This document shows positions 1 through 12,470 of a DNA stretch of 64,000 bases, one piece after another; position 1 is the first letter of the stretch; each line of letters begins with the position of its first letter. A program made the translations under genes and the position numbers. This DNA is from Nereocystis luetkeana (Eukaryota; Sar; Phaeophyceae; Laminariales; Laminariaceae): the NCBI GenBank assembly GCA_031213475.1, contig JARUPZ010000020.1, positions 5,877,858-5,941,857 on the forward strand, in the 5' to 3' direction. The notes beneath the pieces are model-generated. The model worked only from the letters and a program-made list of their open reading frames with translations. It searched no databases and was not told where the DNA came from.

Positions 1-705
1 AGCGCGAAGCGCCATGATGTATTCGACGAGTCGCGTGGCGGGTGAACTGCATCATGCTGAGAACCGCTTGGAAGGCGGAGTTTCGTGCATATAGATGACC
101 GCGTCGAATTCATTGACTTGTTTTCCGGCGTGGCCATGGGGGGAGAAACTGTTTTTTTAATGCAACTAGCAGCGGCGAAAAATGAAGACACAGGCTGTGA
201 AACCTTCGTGTTCAACCGACAAGAAGTGAACGGACTGACCGCAACATCTAATGCTCAATATCATATGGTGTTGGGCCGCCCAATGTCACTCAGAGACTGA
301 AATAAAAAGTACCAAACTATCATGCGGCTCTGCTGACATACTGTCCAAGACGTTCAAGATTGCGGGGTGTCTGATCTGTCCTTGATAAAGTGCCGAATAC
401 GCTGCAGAGCGGCATCGTAGCCTACGGCAGCGACCCACAAGGAAACGTTGATGAGCGAAAGCATGGCGGAAAGTCCAAATATGCTATCGGGCATGGGTAC
501 GTACTTATGCCCTAACATACATAAAACCAACTGTATCATATTAGGGGGATGCTTTGTGTTTGGGCTCTGTAACCCGCTCCTGCAGCAAGGTTTGCTTGGA
601 TTGTACGCATCAACGCCATACACCCGCCCGTACATCGTGTACCCGCGTTGCCAGGTATTCCCTCAAGGTGCGCTCTCTCTAAGCCGCGGGGCGGGGCCGC
701 CTCAC
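1..705. other. Left-edge intron: repeat fragment, no further exon recognised
   Basis: Bases 1 to about 115 match the 3' part of the oligo-G-headed repeat (GCGCGAAGCGCC ... GAACCGCTTGGAAGGCGG). The rest should hold, or precede, the next PA14 exon, but no frame with a PA14 continuation and good splice borders was seen. Confidence 0.5.
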
Positions 706-804
706 CTCTGGGTCGATCTTGTGGACAATCGGGGTACCCACCAGCCACTGGTTGTCCCAGAACTTGGCATCCAAGCCACCAGAGAGCAGCTGTGTCACTG
801 AAGC
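706..804 (-). CDS. Filamin/PA14 gene exon P7: start of PA14 domain
   Basis: 33 codons between ATCACAG and GAG|GTGAGG. The first residues ASVTQLLSGG finish the filamin repeat; GLDAKFWDNQWLVGTPIVHK then matches the opening of PA14 domains (GLxAxYFDNxxLxGxP). The rest of the domain must lie in exons to the left. Confidence 0.75.
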
Positions 805-3800
805 CTGTGATAGAGCCGAAACGTAGACAGAATGAGAGTTCAGCAACATGTAGAGTTTTGTGTGCACCCATTACACGTCGTGGAAAACAAACTACGTGGA
901 AACTCATCCTTTGCCCCACGACGCACGGATTTCATCGTTCTTGCTCGATATATACCATAGCCAAGGCTCGCTCGTCGCATCCTATAGCGGTCGGCACCCA
1001 AAGCAATGCGGTGTGCCCGGTCGCCACATGTTCTCCTTGCGCGCATAATAAAGATAGTGTCCCGCTGAGTGTAAATATACAGCATAACCCAGGAAAAGCG
1101 ACCGACCCGAGGGCTACCCAGTATACTTCAATGCCGGCAGTACTATTATAGAAGAACAAAACACCAGACACCTGGTATGCTACTTTGTACACGTGAGGTT
1201 GTACTGTTCTTCACCTCGTGGGGTCCGGAACCGGGAGCCACGTATGAGGTGAGATACCGTCCAGGTTTAAGGACTTCCTCGTCCTCCACAAACGGATACC
1301 TTGTCCCTGCACCACCAGAAGGGGATGTACCGACCTCAACGGCGTCCGCGTGGTTGCCCGCAGTGTCACTGTACCACAGGAGCGTTTTGACGAACAGTTG
1401 GGGGTGGCATGCATGTCTGTTTATATACGTTTTTTCTACGTAATACATTCGCTTTACACGGGTTCGCAGTTTATTTTCTTTCATCCTTTGGTCTCATATG
1501 TTTCGGGGAGCAGGACTCCTGGAGCGCGTTTCATTTAGTTGTCTGAGCGTAAACATCAGGTTCATTTGGATTTTATGTGACCATCTAAGTGAACCTTGTA
1601 TTTACGATCAGACTGGTGTACATCTTCCGGCGTGGTGAGTCCTACCTCCGTGCGTGATATGCATGTTCAAAATTAAGCGTTCCTCAACTGCACATCATAC
1701 GGGAGTAGAGTTTCTTGAGATGCAGTAAAACGTGCTTCAGCCGGACGCCACAATGGTAAGAACGCGTTACTCTTTGGAATTCTCCTAACGAAAAATAACA
1801 AGGTTCGTGCTTCAATCCCCCGGCTTTGTCATCCGAAACAGAGGCACTACGAGAAGCGTAGCAGCACGGGCTAACCTCCGAGCACGTGGCATTCATGCAC
1901 ACCCCTTTCTCTTATAAACGTATGTGCGCCAGCTACAGTCGCTTGGCGTCCAGGCGTATACGGGCCAATGAAACGGGGGTGATGCGGTACGCCAAATCAA
2001 GCTTCGAACTTCAATCCGTCCCTTTTGTTGCTGTTTAGGTTACCGTAAACAATGCAGCGAAATCCCACGCGAAACCATTCGCCAAGCGCAAGCGACAATT
2101 CACCTCTCGAACGGGAACGGTCCCGGCGGCAGCAGTAGAGGTATCGGGCACATCTCGCCGTCGACACGAGGTGCGTAGACCGCCACGCCACCATCCGCTT
2201 CCCACTCTTGGGAGCCATCCGCGTTGGTGCGGAAAAGCTCCGTGAAAAAGATGTCGCTTCCTGGGCGTGACAAAGAATACCAAGTACACAAGGGAGGACA
2301 ACAAGCATGTTCACATCTCGGGCAATCTGCAGCTGCCAATCGCAGCTGGGGAGGGGCGTTACAGGAAGCGCAATCAAACTTACCCCCCAGTGAACAAAGT
2401 CAAGAGGTTTTAAGAGAAGTAACTCGCACAAGGACTGCACGAGTTGCTGCCTCCCCAAGAATGTTGAAACAAACGAATGACCGAATAAGTGCCGCTGAAT
2501 AGCGGATCGTGTAAAGCTGGTTTGGGGCAGGCAAACGACCGGCAGTGACTGCCTGTGGGCTAAAAATACCGTTTGCGAACAAGGAATACCAGGACATTTA
2601 CGCCTCCCTCCTTGCGGACGACAAAAACAACTCAAAAATACATACCAGGGTATCGTGGAAAGGAAGCGCCGGAAAAACAAAGCAGGTCCGAGGTAAAACT
2701 ACCAAGGCTTTTCATGGTGTGTTGCTTGCTTAAAACGTACGGCGCGATGCCGATTGATACTGCTATTCAAAAAGCAATGTCGCAGTGTGGCGTGGCGTGG
2801 ATGTGCGGTGCGATCATCTGTCAAATAGGCGGCTTCTTACGGTGCGGTGGACGATGCACTGTACAAAGCTCAGGTGCATTTAGCGGTTTACCGTAGAGCT
2901 AAACTGTACCCGGAACGCAACCTATATTGCGGCTCTCGGCGCTTTCGCCTCCACCAGCAGACAGGATTTGCAGTATATAACATTGTACGTACTTCACTCA
3001 GCACGTGCCCATATGACCGTGTAGCGGAACGATACAAGCGTCAGCCATAGACTGGGCGATAAAATGAGCCTGATGATTATTGTAGCGAGCATTATCTTGT
3101 GACCTGAATACTAAACGACAAAATATGCTTGTCGGTCACAACACCATCGTAAGCGCCGGAACGTTTCAAGGGAAACCATAATAAACTTGAGCGAACCGAT
3201 CCCGGCATGAAACAATATCGAGCCACCACAACAGAATAATGGACTCACCTCCCGTTGTGGGCTTGCCGTCATCAGTGCGAGCATTGACGTAGAAACTGGT
3301 GACCTGTCCCTGTGTGGTGAGCCCCCCGTGTGGTAGGCAGCATCGAGCAGCGGGGGGATGTGAACGTGTTGAGGTCGCGGATGTTTTGCTGCGAACTATT
3401 TCAAAAACAAAAACACCGCCACGAGAAGAAAGACGATGGTGCTCGGCGCGCCCCAAGGGACAGCGGACCCGGTAGCTGTTGCTAAACAGTGCAAGTTGGC
3501 CGTGACCGCTGGCACGCCTCCACGGCTTCCTTGGTGCTAACGCCGCCTACGAGCGCGCTGAGCGCACACATTTCATTTCAATTCCTCAACGGCGCATGAT
3601 TTAGTATTAATAACAGCCCTTGACGCGTTTAGCTCCGTACAAGCCCTGACGGTTCGCGCTATTGACAGCACCTCCGCGCATTCAGCATCCCACAAGAACG
3701 ATATTTGTGTAACCTAGCCACGGCGCTTCATCTGCTAATACGCCTGGGAATGGATTCGTGTTAGTACCTGAAAACAAAAACGAAGAATGTCGCATGGTAG

Positions 3801-6800
3801 AGATCTGGGATAACATATATATAGCAAATCAACCAAATCCGTGACGGGGGAAAAAAAAACTCTGCCACGAAAACAAATGATCGATGATGCTCCCTCCCGA
3901 CACAAAAAAAAAGCGCTGTGCGGGGTCAACGTCGCGGCGTCGAGCTAGAAGCTGAAAATAAGTCAGCATTGCTTTTTGCTCAAAACGTTCTGCTGGACAG
4001 CGCACAACCAAACCCAGACAGTAGGGTAGCAGTGTAGACACGGACGCGCGAGCGTGAACGATTCGCACGTTTCTGGTAGGCCCATGGGATTGGCGGCCGG
4101 CAGCACGAGAATGCTGCCCCCCCTGTGAAACATTTATTGTACAGATAAAGTCGCAAGCTATGTGGTCTTGGTTTATTGCTGTTGGGCGCGTGCAAGCAAC
4201 AAGAAGAATATACCCACACACAGCTATCGATAATCGCCTGCGTGCTGCTATACTGCACTTCGCCGAGACCGGGATTTCGACGGCGCTGCCCGCATTCTGT
4301 GGAAGCGCGCCACACCTCTAGCTCACGGGCAAGTTGTTGCTGTGCGTGCAGCTGGGCTTGAGCCTTGCGGCCAAGGCTGCATGCACTACTCGCCTGAAAT
4401 TCTGCATGATGTTGCTGTATGCACTCGTACGTACCTACTACTCTATACGGAAATGTAAGGAACCGTTCATTTTCATATTTATACTCGGACGGTCCCTACA
4501 CTTCCGGACAGAGTGGTACGGTAGTTTTTTTTAATTCCATCATTTTCTCACGTGAGGCCGCCGTGTCATGCGTGCATCTGAACGCTAGGGGTGACTCGCT
4601 TCCTGCTGCATCAAGGCCCGATCACAGATGGTCTTCGCTGTAGCGATGGTGCCGGGTGTGATGACAATCGCTCGGCGTGTGGCCGCGTTCATGTCTGGCA
4701 TCGTTTTCCCGATACAATGAAGACTGGTCGTCCTTATTTTTTCCTTCTTCATCACGGGATATTTGTCGAATTTCCTATTAACAGTTGACTCATCAAAAGA
4801 GGGTCAACTTTGGAGCAAATTTCTTGTCGGTTACTTGTCGGGTTCAAGCGCGGGTTGCATTGCTGTGCGCACAAAGCCCTAGCAGAGGGGATGGCACATA
4901 TTTGTTCTTTAGTATTGTCGAGTAGTTCTCCCCTGAAGACCAAGAACGAATAGAACCTGAAGAAAACGTTTTTTTCAGCATATTTCCAATCGTATAGAAA
5001 ATAATCTGCAGATCAATTCATAACCGGCCATCCTCTCTTTCTCCATCGACTGGGTGCGTTTGTCGAACGCGATCATCCCATTCGTTTCCTGTGTCGAGCA
5101 ATCAGTTATTTGCTGCAACCGTGAATGTAGTCTAAAACCAAGTGATTAGGGTGGTGCCAGACTAGTCTAGAAAACAAAACGCTTCGTTGCAACGGTTTGT
5201 TGAATAGACTAGACATTTTGTTACGTCTAACACGAATCCATTCCCAGGTCTAGCAGTAATAATCAGAACGTCCATTTATCCATAGAGCGAATATGAATAT
5301 TCAGAACAAAGCTGGTACGAGCTCTATAGTTCGGCGCACCTCTTGGATTTCATCAACACTGTCATCCCCGGCGTTGCCGCCGTGAAGAACTGCGCGGGTG
5401 ACGACGGTCTCCACGGGGGACGCCTGGCACTCTGATCGTTGAGCAGACACAGGAATGTCCCGGCCGATCGCGCTGGGTGGCAGCACCTATTAATAATCAT
5501 AATCGAATCATGGCCACATAACGTGGCTCGGTCAGCTGCAGACAAACGTTGCTGAGTGAAGACTACCTGGTGTATTGTCACTGCAGATGCGATATAAGTT
5601 TTGAATGCCAGCACATTGTAGTGTTCGATTCAAATCGAAAACGATATTATTCCGGACTATCCACGATAATCAGGTACAGTCTCAATCGTGCAAGAACTGT
5701 GATATTTGCAGAGTCTGATGAAAGCACGGTGCGTGGACCCAAGGTCTGGCAAAGGGGGGAGCTACGTAGCTGTTAGCAGCATGGACGTGCGCCTGATACC
5801 TGGACACAAATCCAAAAGGGAGTACCAGTGCATTTTACAACGCTCAATGCTTGTGTTTTGTTTCTCCTACTTACTACTATTAATACGTTGCCTACACGCA
5901 CTACTCCGTTGTCTACGTCTGTCGCTGTATTCTTCACGATCAACGCCAGTCGCAGGTCCCTGCCTGTGACCACTGGTTTGTCAAATCGCTCAAAACATCT
6001 GCGAGATATAAGGCGAAGCCACTAAAGAAAACAAATGAATGCCTGTTCTTCGCTGTATTAAGCTAGCCTGCACCTGGTGGGTGGCATGCCCGTTGGCACA
6101 CTATTAATAACCGACCTGCGCAATGCGTAATTCGTCCCTGCGACCCCTCGGCACGAAGGCGCTTCGGTGCTTCTTATGCGAGACGGCCGCCCTCAGGCCT
6201 GAGGCCGTGTTGGAGAAAGAGGCGCTCCACGGGCCGATGGTGGAGGCCTCAGCATCCTCGCCGCTTCCAAAGGCAGGGACTACGAAAAAAACGTTAGGCA
6301 CGGGAGGTGGGGGGGGGGGGGTTGGCCGACGCCTGGTGATGCAGGCTGCCGGAATACACAAAAAAATGTTTTGACTTCACTCTGAAGACCTAAATTTCAA
6401 AAGCGAACGAGGGTACTCATCAACCTAATGGGGAGTCCGGCAGACAGCGACGAGCCGCCCCCCCCCCGTCTTATGCACCCAACGTTTCGTATATTTTAAA
6501 AGGCGGCGTCATATGAAGCAGTGAGAACGCCGAGGCCACCACCGTCGACATTCGACGGTGGTGGCCTACGTGTCCTCGCTGCTTCCTATGGCGCCGTCTT
6601 ATAAACCAAGCAAAACATTGGGTGCGGGAGAGGGGGGAGACGGGGTCTATCGGCTCGTCGCGACGCAGTCTGCCGGACTCCCCAAAACCCGTGGCTATAA
6701 AATGGCAGGAGCGACCGAGGGTGCGAATCAATCGAATCCGTAGACCCCACAAAAGAGTGCGCCATCCACCCTGGGGCTGCGTTGGGGGAGAGGGGGGCAC

Positions 6801-8631
6801 TTCGTTACTTTTATTGATGGAGGTTGTGGCTCTCTGTGATAGTTTTAGCACTGCAGATCCGACAATCGAGATTGGTGCCAGGCGCAGGCAGCACAAAACG
6901 CTACCAGGTGCATTGCTAAGTCGATGTCACACAAAACAGACCGCATCAACACGAGAAAGAAAAATACATGATGGCCCCAAGAAAAGCAACTGCATATCGG
7001 AGCGGATTTGAAACGGGGGCATGGGCTTCGCGGTGTGGACACTGCTTTTACAGAGTAGCGTGAAGAAAGAGGGGCATACTTTTTGTTTCACATCATAAGC
7101 TCGTAGCGACAACAGCGTGAACGATCTCCGTGCCGCCTCCGGCATCAGGGATCAGATAAACAAACACTATTGATCACACTATTGATCATATAGTTCGTAT
7201 GCGGACTTCAGTACAACACCAAGGTAGGTTCAGATGCCACACTGAGCGATACCAGGTACCAAGTACGTATTGGTAGACAGATTTGGGGAGGTGCATACGT
7301 AGCTATCATACGGGAAAACACGGCTATCGAATCCAGCACAACTGCCACCAGCTTAGCATAGACGTGCATCATGTATGAAGTCCTAGAAAAGCCTTGGGGT
7401 CGTTCTGCATGCTATGGTCGCGAGCGCAGGGAATGCCCTTGAAACGGTTTCGCTGACAAGCTTAAAACTAGAGGGGGTCTCACTTATTTCCATTGATACA
7501 AGTACGAGTAGGTACGACAAACATGTTCCTCGCTCCACCTTAGCCGGCGATTTGGAAGCGTTTGCCTACAATCGAGATGCCGCAGTGATGTAGCGTATTT
7601 CGATCCAGTTTGCTGGCTGGCGTGATATTCTCTGCTACGACCGTCGGGCAGAAGGCCACCCCCGACCGATCACGATCACAGCCCACGGGGGGCGTCACAT
7701 CTTCAATATTGAACACCGCTTCAAAGAAACGACTCACAGAACAATCATGCTCCTGCAGTATCGCTATGAAACCGGATCACACCGCAAAAATGAGCGGAAT
7801 CGTTCTGTGATGCCAATATATGATAATAATAATAATACTCCGAATTAATCACCTGGCTTCGCCTCGGGAAGCGCGGGGAAGTCCCTTACGTCGAAGCCTC
7901 TTCCTACTGCGCTCGAAATCTGTCGAAAGATGAACGCACGCGGGGAGCGAGTGTGTTTTGTTCGGGTGTTCCATCAGCCGCCCAGTTGTTACATCGTACC
8001 TGGTATGTATGATACGTATGTACCGTATAACCATGCGAGTAACGTTCGATGTTTCTATGATACCAGGTACACCATATCATATACCTGGTAATACCAATAC
8101 CAGTACGTAATGCTCGAGAGGTGAAATAATTTATTTCGGCTTTCGGAGGGCGGATCTCAACTACGATACTGCTGTATGCCGTGTCTCCAGACCTATCTTC
8201 GCTGCGTAAGGAGGAGCGCGCAGCGAGTGCTTTTCACGCGAACGCTTGATTCCTCCTGGCACCTGCGGCACCGGCACCAGCTGTTGCTACGACGATCCCT
8301 CTGGTGGCAACGGAGCTACTCGTACATAGGTATCGTAGAGGTGCTCGTTTACGATCAGGAACGTTCTTCATTCTACACAACAGCAGCAGTTTCATCAACC
8401 CAGCTATCGCAACAACAGCAGTAACAGCAGCAATTCCGAGCCAGCAAAAAAGTCACTTACCATAGGCCGGACGGCGCGTAGTCCACCGAGCCCGACGTGT
8501 CCCATAGCACGGCTGACCTCGTAGATTACGGTTTCGTGGCCGACGTGTAGGCCGACTTGGAACAGCATCGATGCTGTCGCGGCAAAGACCGTAACAGCAT
8601 GCCGCATCATCCCCGCTCGAATCCCCGACAT
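706..8631 (-). CDS. Secreted filamin-repeat/PA14 protein (7 exons, 3' end outside window)
   Basis: Seven exons chain in phase into 324 codons and the gene leaves the window to the left. The product starts with a likely signal peptide, followed by an unassigned Cys-containing segment. A filamin-type immunoglobulin repeat then spreads over exons P3 to P6: EGQVTSFYVNARTDDGKPTTG, the GGSD turn, and PGRYLTSYVAPGSGPHE, the classic GxYxxxYxPxxxGxH strands. P7 closes that repeat and opens a PA14 domain (GLDAKFWDNQWLVGTPI). PA14 domains bind glycans in many adhesins; filamin repeats are elongated beta-sandwich spacers. Together with the signal peptide this suggests a cell-surface or extracellular-matrix protein. 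Introns are 0.4 to 2.1 kb. Family membership is by motif, not by search. Confidence 0.72.
1215..1368 (-). CDS. Filamin/PA14 gene exon P6: closing filamin strands
   Basis: Between GGTACAG and GAG|GTGAAG. Encodes DTAGNHADAVEVGTSPSGGA and then PGRYLTSYVAPGSGPHE, matching the filamin pattern GxYxxxYxPxxxGxHxV. Phase 2 in, phase 0 out. Confidence 0.75.
2104..2260 (-). CDS. Filamin/PA14 gene exon P5
   Basis: Between CGCCCAG and GAGAG|GTGAAT. Encodes SDIFFTELFRTNADGSQEWE, then ADGGVAVYAPRVDGE and a Pro-rich end. Phase 1 in, phase 2 out; both match the neighbouring exons. Confidence 0.72.
3249..3309 (-). CDS. Filamin/PA14 gene exon P4: filamin strand FYVNARTDDGK
   Basis: 20 codons plus one base between CCACACAG and GGGAG|GTGAGTC. 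Encodes GQVTSFYVNARTDDGKPTTG, the most recognisable filamin segment. Phase 1 out completes a Gly with P5. Confidence 0.75.
5161..5214. repeat. Small imperfect hairpin
   Basis: GACTAGTCTAGAAAACAAA and TTTGTTGAATAGACTAG form an imperfect inverted repeat of about 18 bp arms within an intron of the filamin/PA14 gene. Function unknown. Confidence 0.4.
5340..5486 (-). CDS. Filamin/PA14 gene exon P3: start of filamin repeat
   Basis: 49 codons between TTAATAG and GAG|GTGCGC, ending RAVLHGGNAGDDSVDEIQE. This matches the opening strands of a filamin repeat, and P4 continues it with GQVTSFYVNAR. Confidence 0.65.
6200..6690. repeat. Three related ~130 bp units, two of them head-to-head
   Basis: Units at about 6,200-6,335 (+), 6,425-6,545 (-) and 6,547-6,690 (+) share sequence (for example CGTTGGGTGC/CATTGGGTGC and GTCTGCCGGACTCCCC). 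The second and third are inverted about a perfect palindrome, CCACCACCGTCGA-CAT-TCGACGGTGGTGG, at 6,531-6,559. No element family is recognised. Confidence 0.6.
7570..7752 (-). CDS. Filamin/PA14 gene exon P2
   Basis: Acceptor CTGCAG|GAG. Encodes EHDCSVSRFFEAVFNIEDVT and then PPVGCDRDRSGVAFCPTVVA and on to HHCGISI, with four cysteines and no recognised domain. The donor ATT|GTAGGC keeps phase 0 but is weak; the frame stays open another 10 codons. Confidence 0.58.
8461..8631 (-). CDS. Filamin/PA14 gene exon P1: start codon and signal peptide
   Basis: The ATG at 8631 opens MSGIRAGMMRHAVTVFAATA, followed by SMLFQVGLHVG: a basic n-region and a hydrophobic core like a signal peptide. The donor ATG|GTAAGTG is near-perfect. 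An acceptor-like CACACAG lies 11 bases upstream of the ATG, so an earlier exon cannot be excluded. Confidence 0.62.
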
Positions 8632-10076
8632 GGCACTTGCTGTGTGGAGATCTCGAACGCTGCCGCTTCACAGGCGGACCACCCCTGGGACAGGATGGCC
8701 CGCGAAGAATAAGAGCCGCCCGGTTGAGCAACTCTTCCCAGCTCGTGCCGCTCTAAGCGGCTCCGGTATCTTTGTCGTTGTTTGTTGCCTTTCGAAAAAA
8801 CATTTCAGTTCATCTCCGCTCCGGGGGGTTGCCATGTACAGTAGAGCATGCCTCATATTCACAACGAAACCCCTTGCTCGGCTAAAAAAACAAAAAAAAT
8901 GCTCCCTGTACGAAACAGCGAGGACGAAAGGGAGTGTGGTCTCAAGGTAGACACGCGTGCGGTCGCGGTATACTGCGCCTCTCTCCCTGGAATTGAGCAA
9001 GGTACTGGCTACTCGGTTGTGCGTCATTTCGTCGGTGCACCTGGTGTTGGTTCCGGCCAAGCAGCATCAACTTTGTTCTGCTCAAGCAGCACAGCAGCAG
9101 TGCTTTGCATCCATGGCCGGTCTCTCTGCGAACGAGACGTGAGATATCGCCACTGCAAGGAACTTGGCGATCTGGACTGGCGGCAGCGCTCGTGGAATCT
9201 CGCACATGATGTCGGTTCGTGCGGGGATGCACGCGTATAAAACTAAGGTGCGGATGGCACAGCAGTAGAAGCAGCAGCATCTGCCAAGAGTGCTGTTGAT
9301 GTCTGCCGCTGTGTGTGAGCTGTGGGCTGTGCATGTGGGTGGGCTGTGCAGTATGGGTCTCCTTCTGAATTTTGAATTCTTGAATTTTTCAAGATTATCG
9401 GCCTTGTTGGACGAAATTTGAATTTTGTATTTTTTCCACCACGCTCTGATGTATATACAGGCACCTGGTACCAGGTACCACAGGTATTCGATACGTACGT
9501 ATTCAACCATTGCACATTACGAGTATCAGGACCGGATTGGGGACATGGTCGCTGCTGCTGTACCAGGTATGTATTAGGTCGTATCATAGGTACAATTAAT
9601 AGTTGTGTGGATGTATGCGTTGTGCACGTATGAACATGCACCGGCAGACCTACTGGGAACAGATCTTTACGACAAGGACGGTGTTGCTTGGTTTTTATAT
9701 ACCAGGGATAAGGATATACGGACCACGACCCTTATCTTGAGATACCACCCCACCACAGGAAACCAACCACGCCGGTGATGAAAAACTAAACTAAACTCGT
9801 ACATGTATACTTGCAACATGGCCATTATCACGTGGCCCCAGGGTTGGTATGATTAAAGTAGTAGTCGCCATGATCGTTCTGTGTGGCGTGTTTCACTCGC
9901 CCCAAGGAATATGCTTCGGTGATGTGCTATGGAGCTGAAGTAGAGCCTTAGAGCAGTAAATCAGTACGTACATAGAACTACATACTTAGATCACAACCCC
10001 TGAGCGTGCTCGGTTGGTGCATCCCTGGCCTCTCAGAGCTCCCACTTCCAAACCGCCACCTTTCATTACTTGCCGG

Positions 10077-10220
10077 ACATTTCCAGCAGTTCTTTGTTTT
10101 CTCGGTCCTTTCTTCCTTTTTTCTTCTTTCGTCTCGTGTGCGTGCGTGACCTTTCCAGCAGTTCTTTGTTTTCTCGGCCCTTTCTTCTTTTTTTCTTCTT
10201 TCGTTTCGTGTGCGTGCGTG
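10077..10220 (+). repeat. Tandem duplication, two 72 bp copies
   Basis: A T/C-rich unit starting TTCCAGCAGTTCTTTGTTTT is present twice in tandem with a few substitutions. No gene is seen around it. Confidence 0.85.
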
Positions 10221-11587
10221 TTCTCCGAGCACGGCATCGCGGGAGGACCCGGCACCGTCGCGGGTGTCAGCGGGTGCTGGCGGGTAGAGGGGGGGTTGCA
10301 AGGAGCGCGGTCGCCGCTTTCGTGCCTAGGCGTCGCGTGTGCCTCGAGACACGAGGGATGCATGAACGGGCTTTGTCTGGCTTCGATTTATGATTGTTGA
10401 TAGAGTATGTACGAGTCATAAAGGTCGTTCGGGAGGGCAAGATAATATTCAAGCGGTGCTTATTTTTGCGACCACGCTAAATTTGAAAGAGGGAGGTGTG
10501 CAGTTTGAACACCAACGTTATCGAGCTGGCGAACGACGGCCACGGTGAGCACCGGGCTTCACGCGAGGCGGGCGACGGGGCTGATTGTGGCAGAGAGTGA
10601 TAAAAGCTTTCCCCGGACCGAATCGGTAGCGAGGTGGTCGCGAGAGGGGCGGGCGGCGTACGAGGCTGAGAGAGAAGTTCTTCTGTGCGATTTTTTCTTT
10701 TCTTCTTTCTTCTTTTCGACCGGGTGTAAGGTGTTCCAATCAGGCAGAAAAATATTACACGAGAGGGGACGGGGATTTTTTTTCCTTCCCGACTTTTCGG
10801 TTTCATTTTCATTGTTTTTGCTGCTGTGCCGTGCTGTGCTTTCGCTTTCTTCGTACATACAGTACAGACATACCAGGTAGAGCATATCGAAAGAAGAAAA
10901 TAAGTACAGACAGTAGTACCCTACCTGGGGTATGTACGTACGTACGACACCCGCGACGCGAAGCGCATATGTGGCATCCAAGCTGACGTCGGAGCTGTTT
11001 TTTCCTGAAGCATGGCGGCGGGACTCTTGGCATTATCAAGTCGCCGGTTTGCAATTACGATCCTTGAAACAGCTGACCTCAATCGTGGACCTCTGTTCGC
11101 TTCGCATAATTTGAGTATTATTTTCCTTCCTGAGCGAGCGTAGCGGGCGGCGTAGGCCGCCCGCGGAGCGAAGCGCCTTGTAACACCTGTTTAACCCCTT
11201 CGGGGCCCGGAGATACCGACCAAAACAACGGTAACTTGTTCTGGGCTATCAATTACTACCTGTTAACTATTAATGGTACCAGGTACGAATACCTGTATTA
11301 GGGACGTTATTAACCGGACGTTTTTTTTCGCGTTTCGAGGAAAATCCCGGATTACCTTTTTTTTCGCGTTTCGCGGAATTTTTTCAGCCCTGGCGAAATA
11401 CCTAAAACATATTTTCCCGTATCGCAGAAAAGTCCCTCATCGTCGCAGAACATCGAGCAGGTGCACCGTGTGAGCCATGTGCGCAATGCCACCACTCGGC
11501 ACTGTACAGGATAGATCATCAGGGTCATCCCCAGGGTCGTTCCCAGGCCGTGGCTGGTCGTAGAAATCGCCGTGCACAATGAGAACT

Positions 11588-11906
11588 CTATTCGTCCAGT
11601 CGACAGAGCCGACCCATCGACATAGCCGAGATCAACACGACATCGCCAGCTATTTTCATTTTGTGGAGGGTTTTGTCGCGCCAGAAGTTGAGCTCACGAG
11701 GTACGGCGAGGCACGGTCGCCTCTCTAGGAGTCGGGGTATCGCCTCTCTAGGAGTCGGGGTATCTTTAGCAGCACGATCCAGCGGACGGCCTTGCTTGCG
11801 CGCTGCTGGTTTCGACGATTCGATCAGATGGACAAGCGTTGCAACCTCATGGAACATGATACCAGACGCTAATACGACCCACCGCACTTTTTTCGCGTTT
11901 CCGTGA
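11588..11906 (-). pseudogene. Coding-like fragment of unknown family
   Basis: A minus-strand open frame reads FHEVATLVHLIESSKPAARK and later LNFWRDKTLHKMKIAGDVVL before a stop at 11,588. A second minus-strand frame, overlapping its end and running to about 11,465, reads VLIVHGDFYDQPRPGNDPGD. Neither has convincing splice borders. A 23 bp tandem duplication (11,718-11,763) sits inside the first frame. Most likely a decayed gene or transposon fragment; I recognise no family. Confidence 0.3.
11718..11763 (+). repeat. 23 bp perfect tandem duplication
   Basis: CGCCTCTCTAGGAGTCGGGG plus TAT occurs twice back to back. Its length is not a multiple of three. Confidence 0.9.
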
Positions 11907-12470
11907 ATTTTCCGGGGAACCCGAAAAATATAAAGTCCAGTTGACAACGACCCTTAGGTATGGTGTGACCGATACGAGGTAGTTATCAACCGTCTACTTG
12001 TAGCAGCAGCATGAGCGCCCACCAGTACGGGTAGGATCATGCTGCGCCCGCGCCGTACGACTCCCTGCATCCTTATTAGGACGCCGATCCACATCACGCC
12101 CAGTGGCCGTTTCTGTAATCGTCACCTCTTACGTACTTATCGTCAGGTTTCTCCTCTCGAGTCCCAAGGCGGTCAAGGGGGGGCCTTCAGCCGACACAAG
12201 TACAGTGCGGAAACATATTTTGTTTCGCTTGTTTCACACTTGCAATACTATTTAGGATATGTACACTTGCGATCGTTCATGGCTCCCTATCGAACCCTCC
12301 TGTTCCCCCCCCTTCCGCATTCCCTTGGTCGGGTTTTCTGCCACTTCTCCTGTTGCCCCCTCCACCCCCGTTCCCTTGGACACCATCCACGTTTGTAATT
12401 ATAAGTATACCATAGGGTATCTATCCCTTATGGTCTTTATTCAGCAAGTGGGACCTGCGATTTCGTGTAC

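Larger units (their letters stand above)
8632..12470. other. Intergenic region, mostly without recognisable genes
   Basis: Upstream of the filamin/PA14 gene. It contains several TACCAGGTA motifs, the 72 bp tandem pair and the coding-like fragment at 11.5-11.9 kb. A minus-strand frame at 9,100-9,230 (MCEIPRALPPVQIAKFLAVA) also looks faintly coding. Promoter elements of the minus-strand gene cannot be pinned down. Confidence 0.4.
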
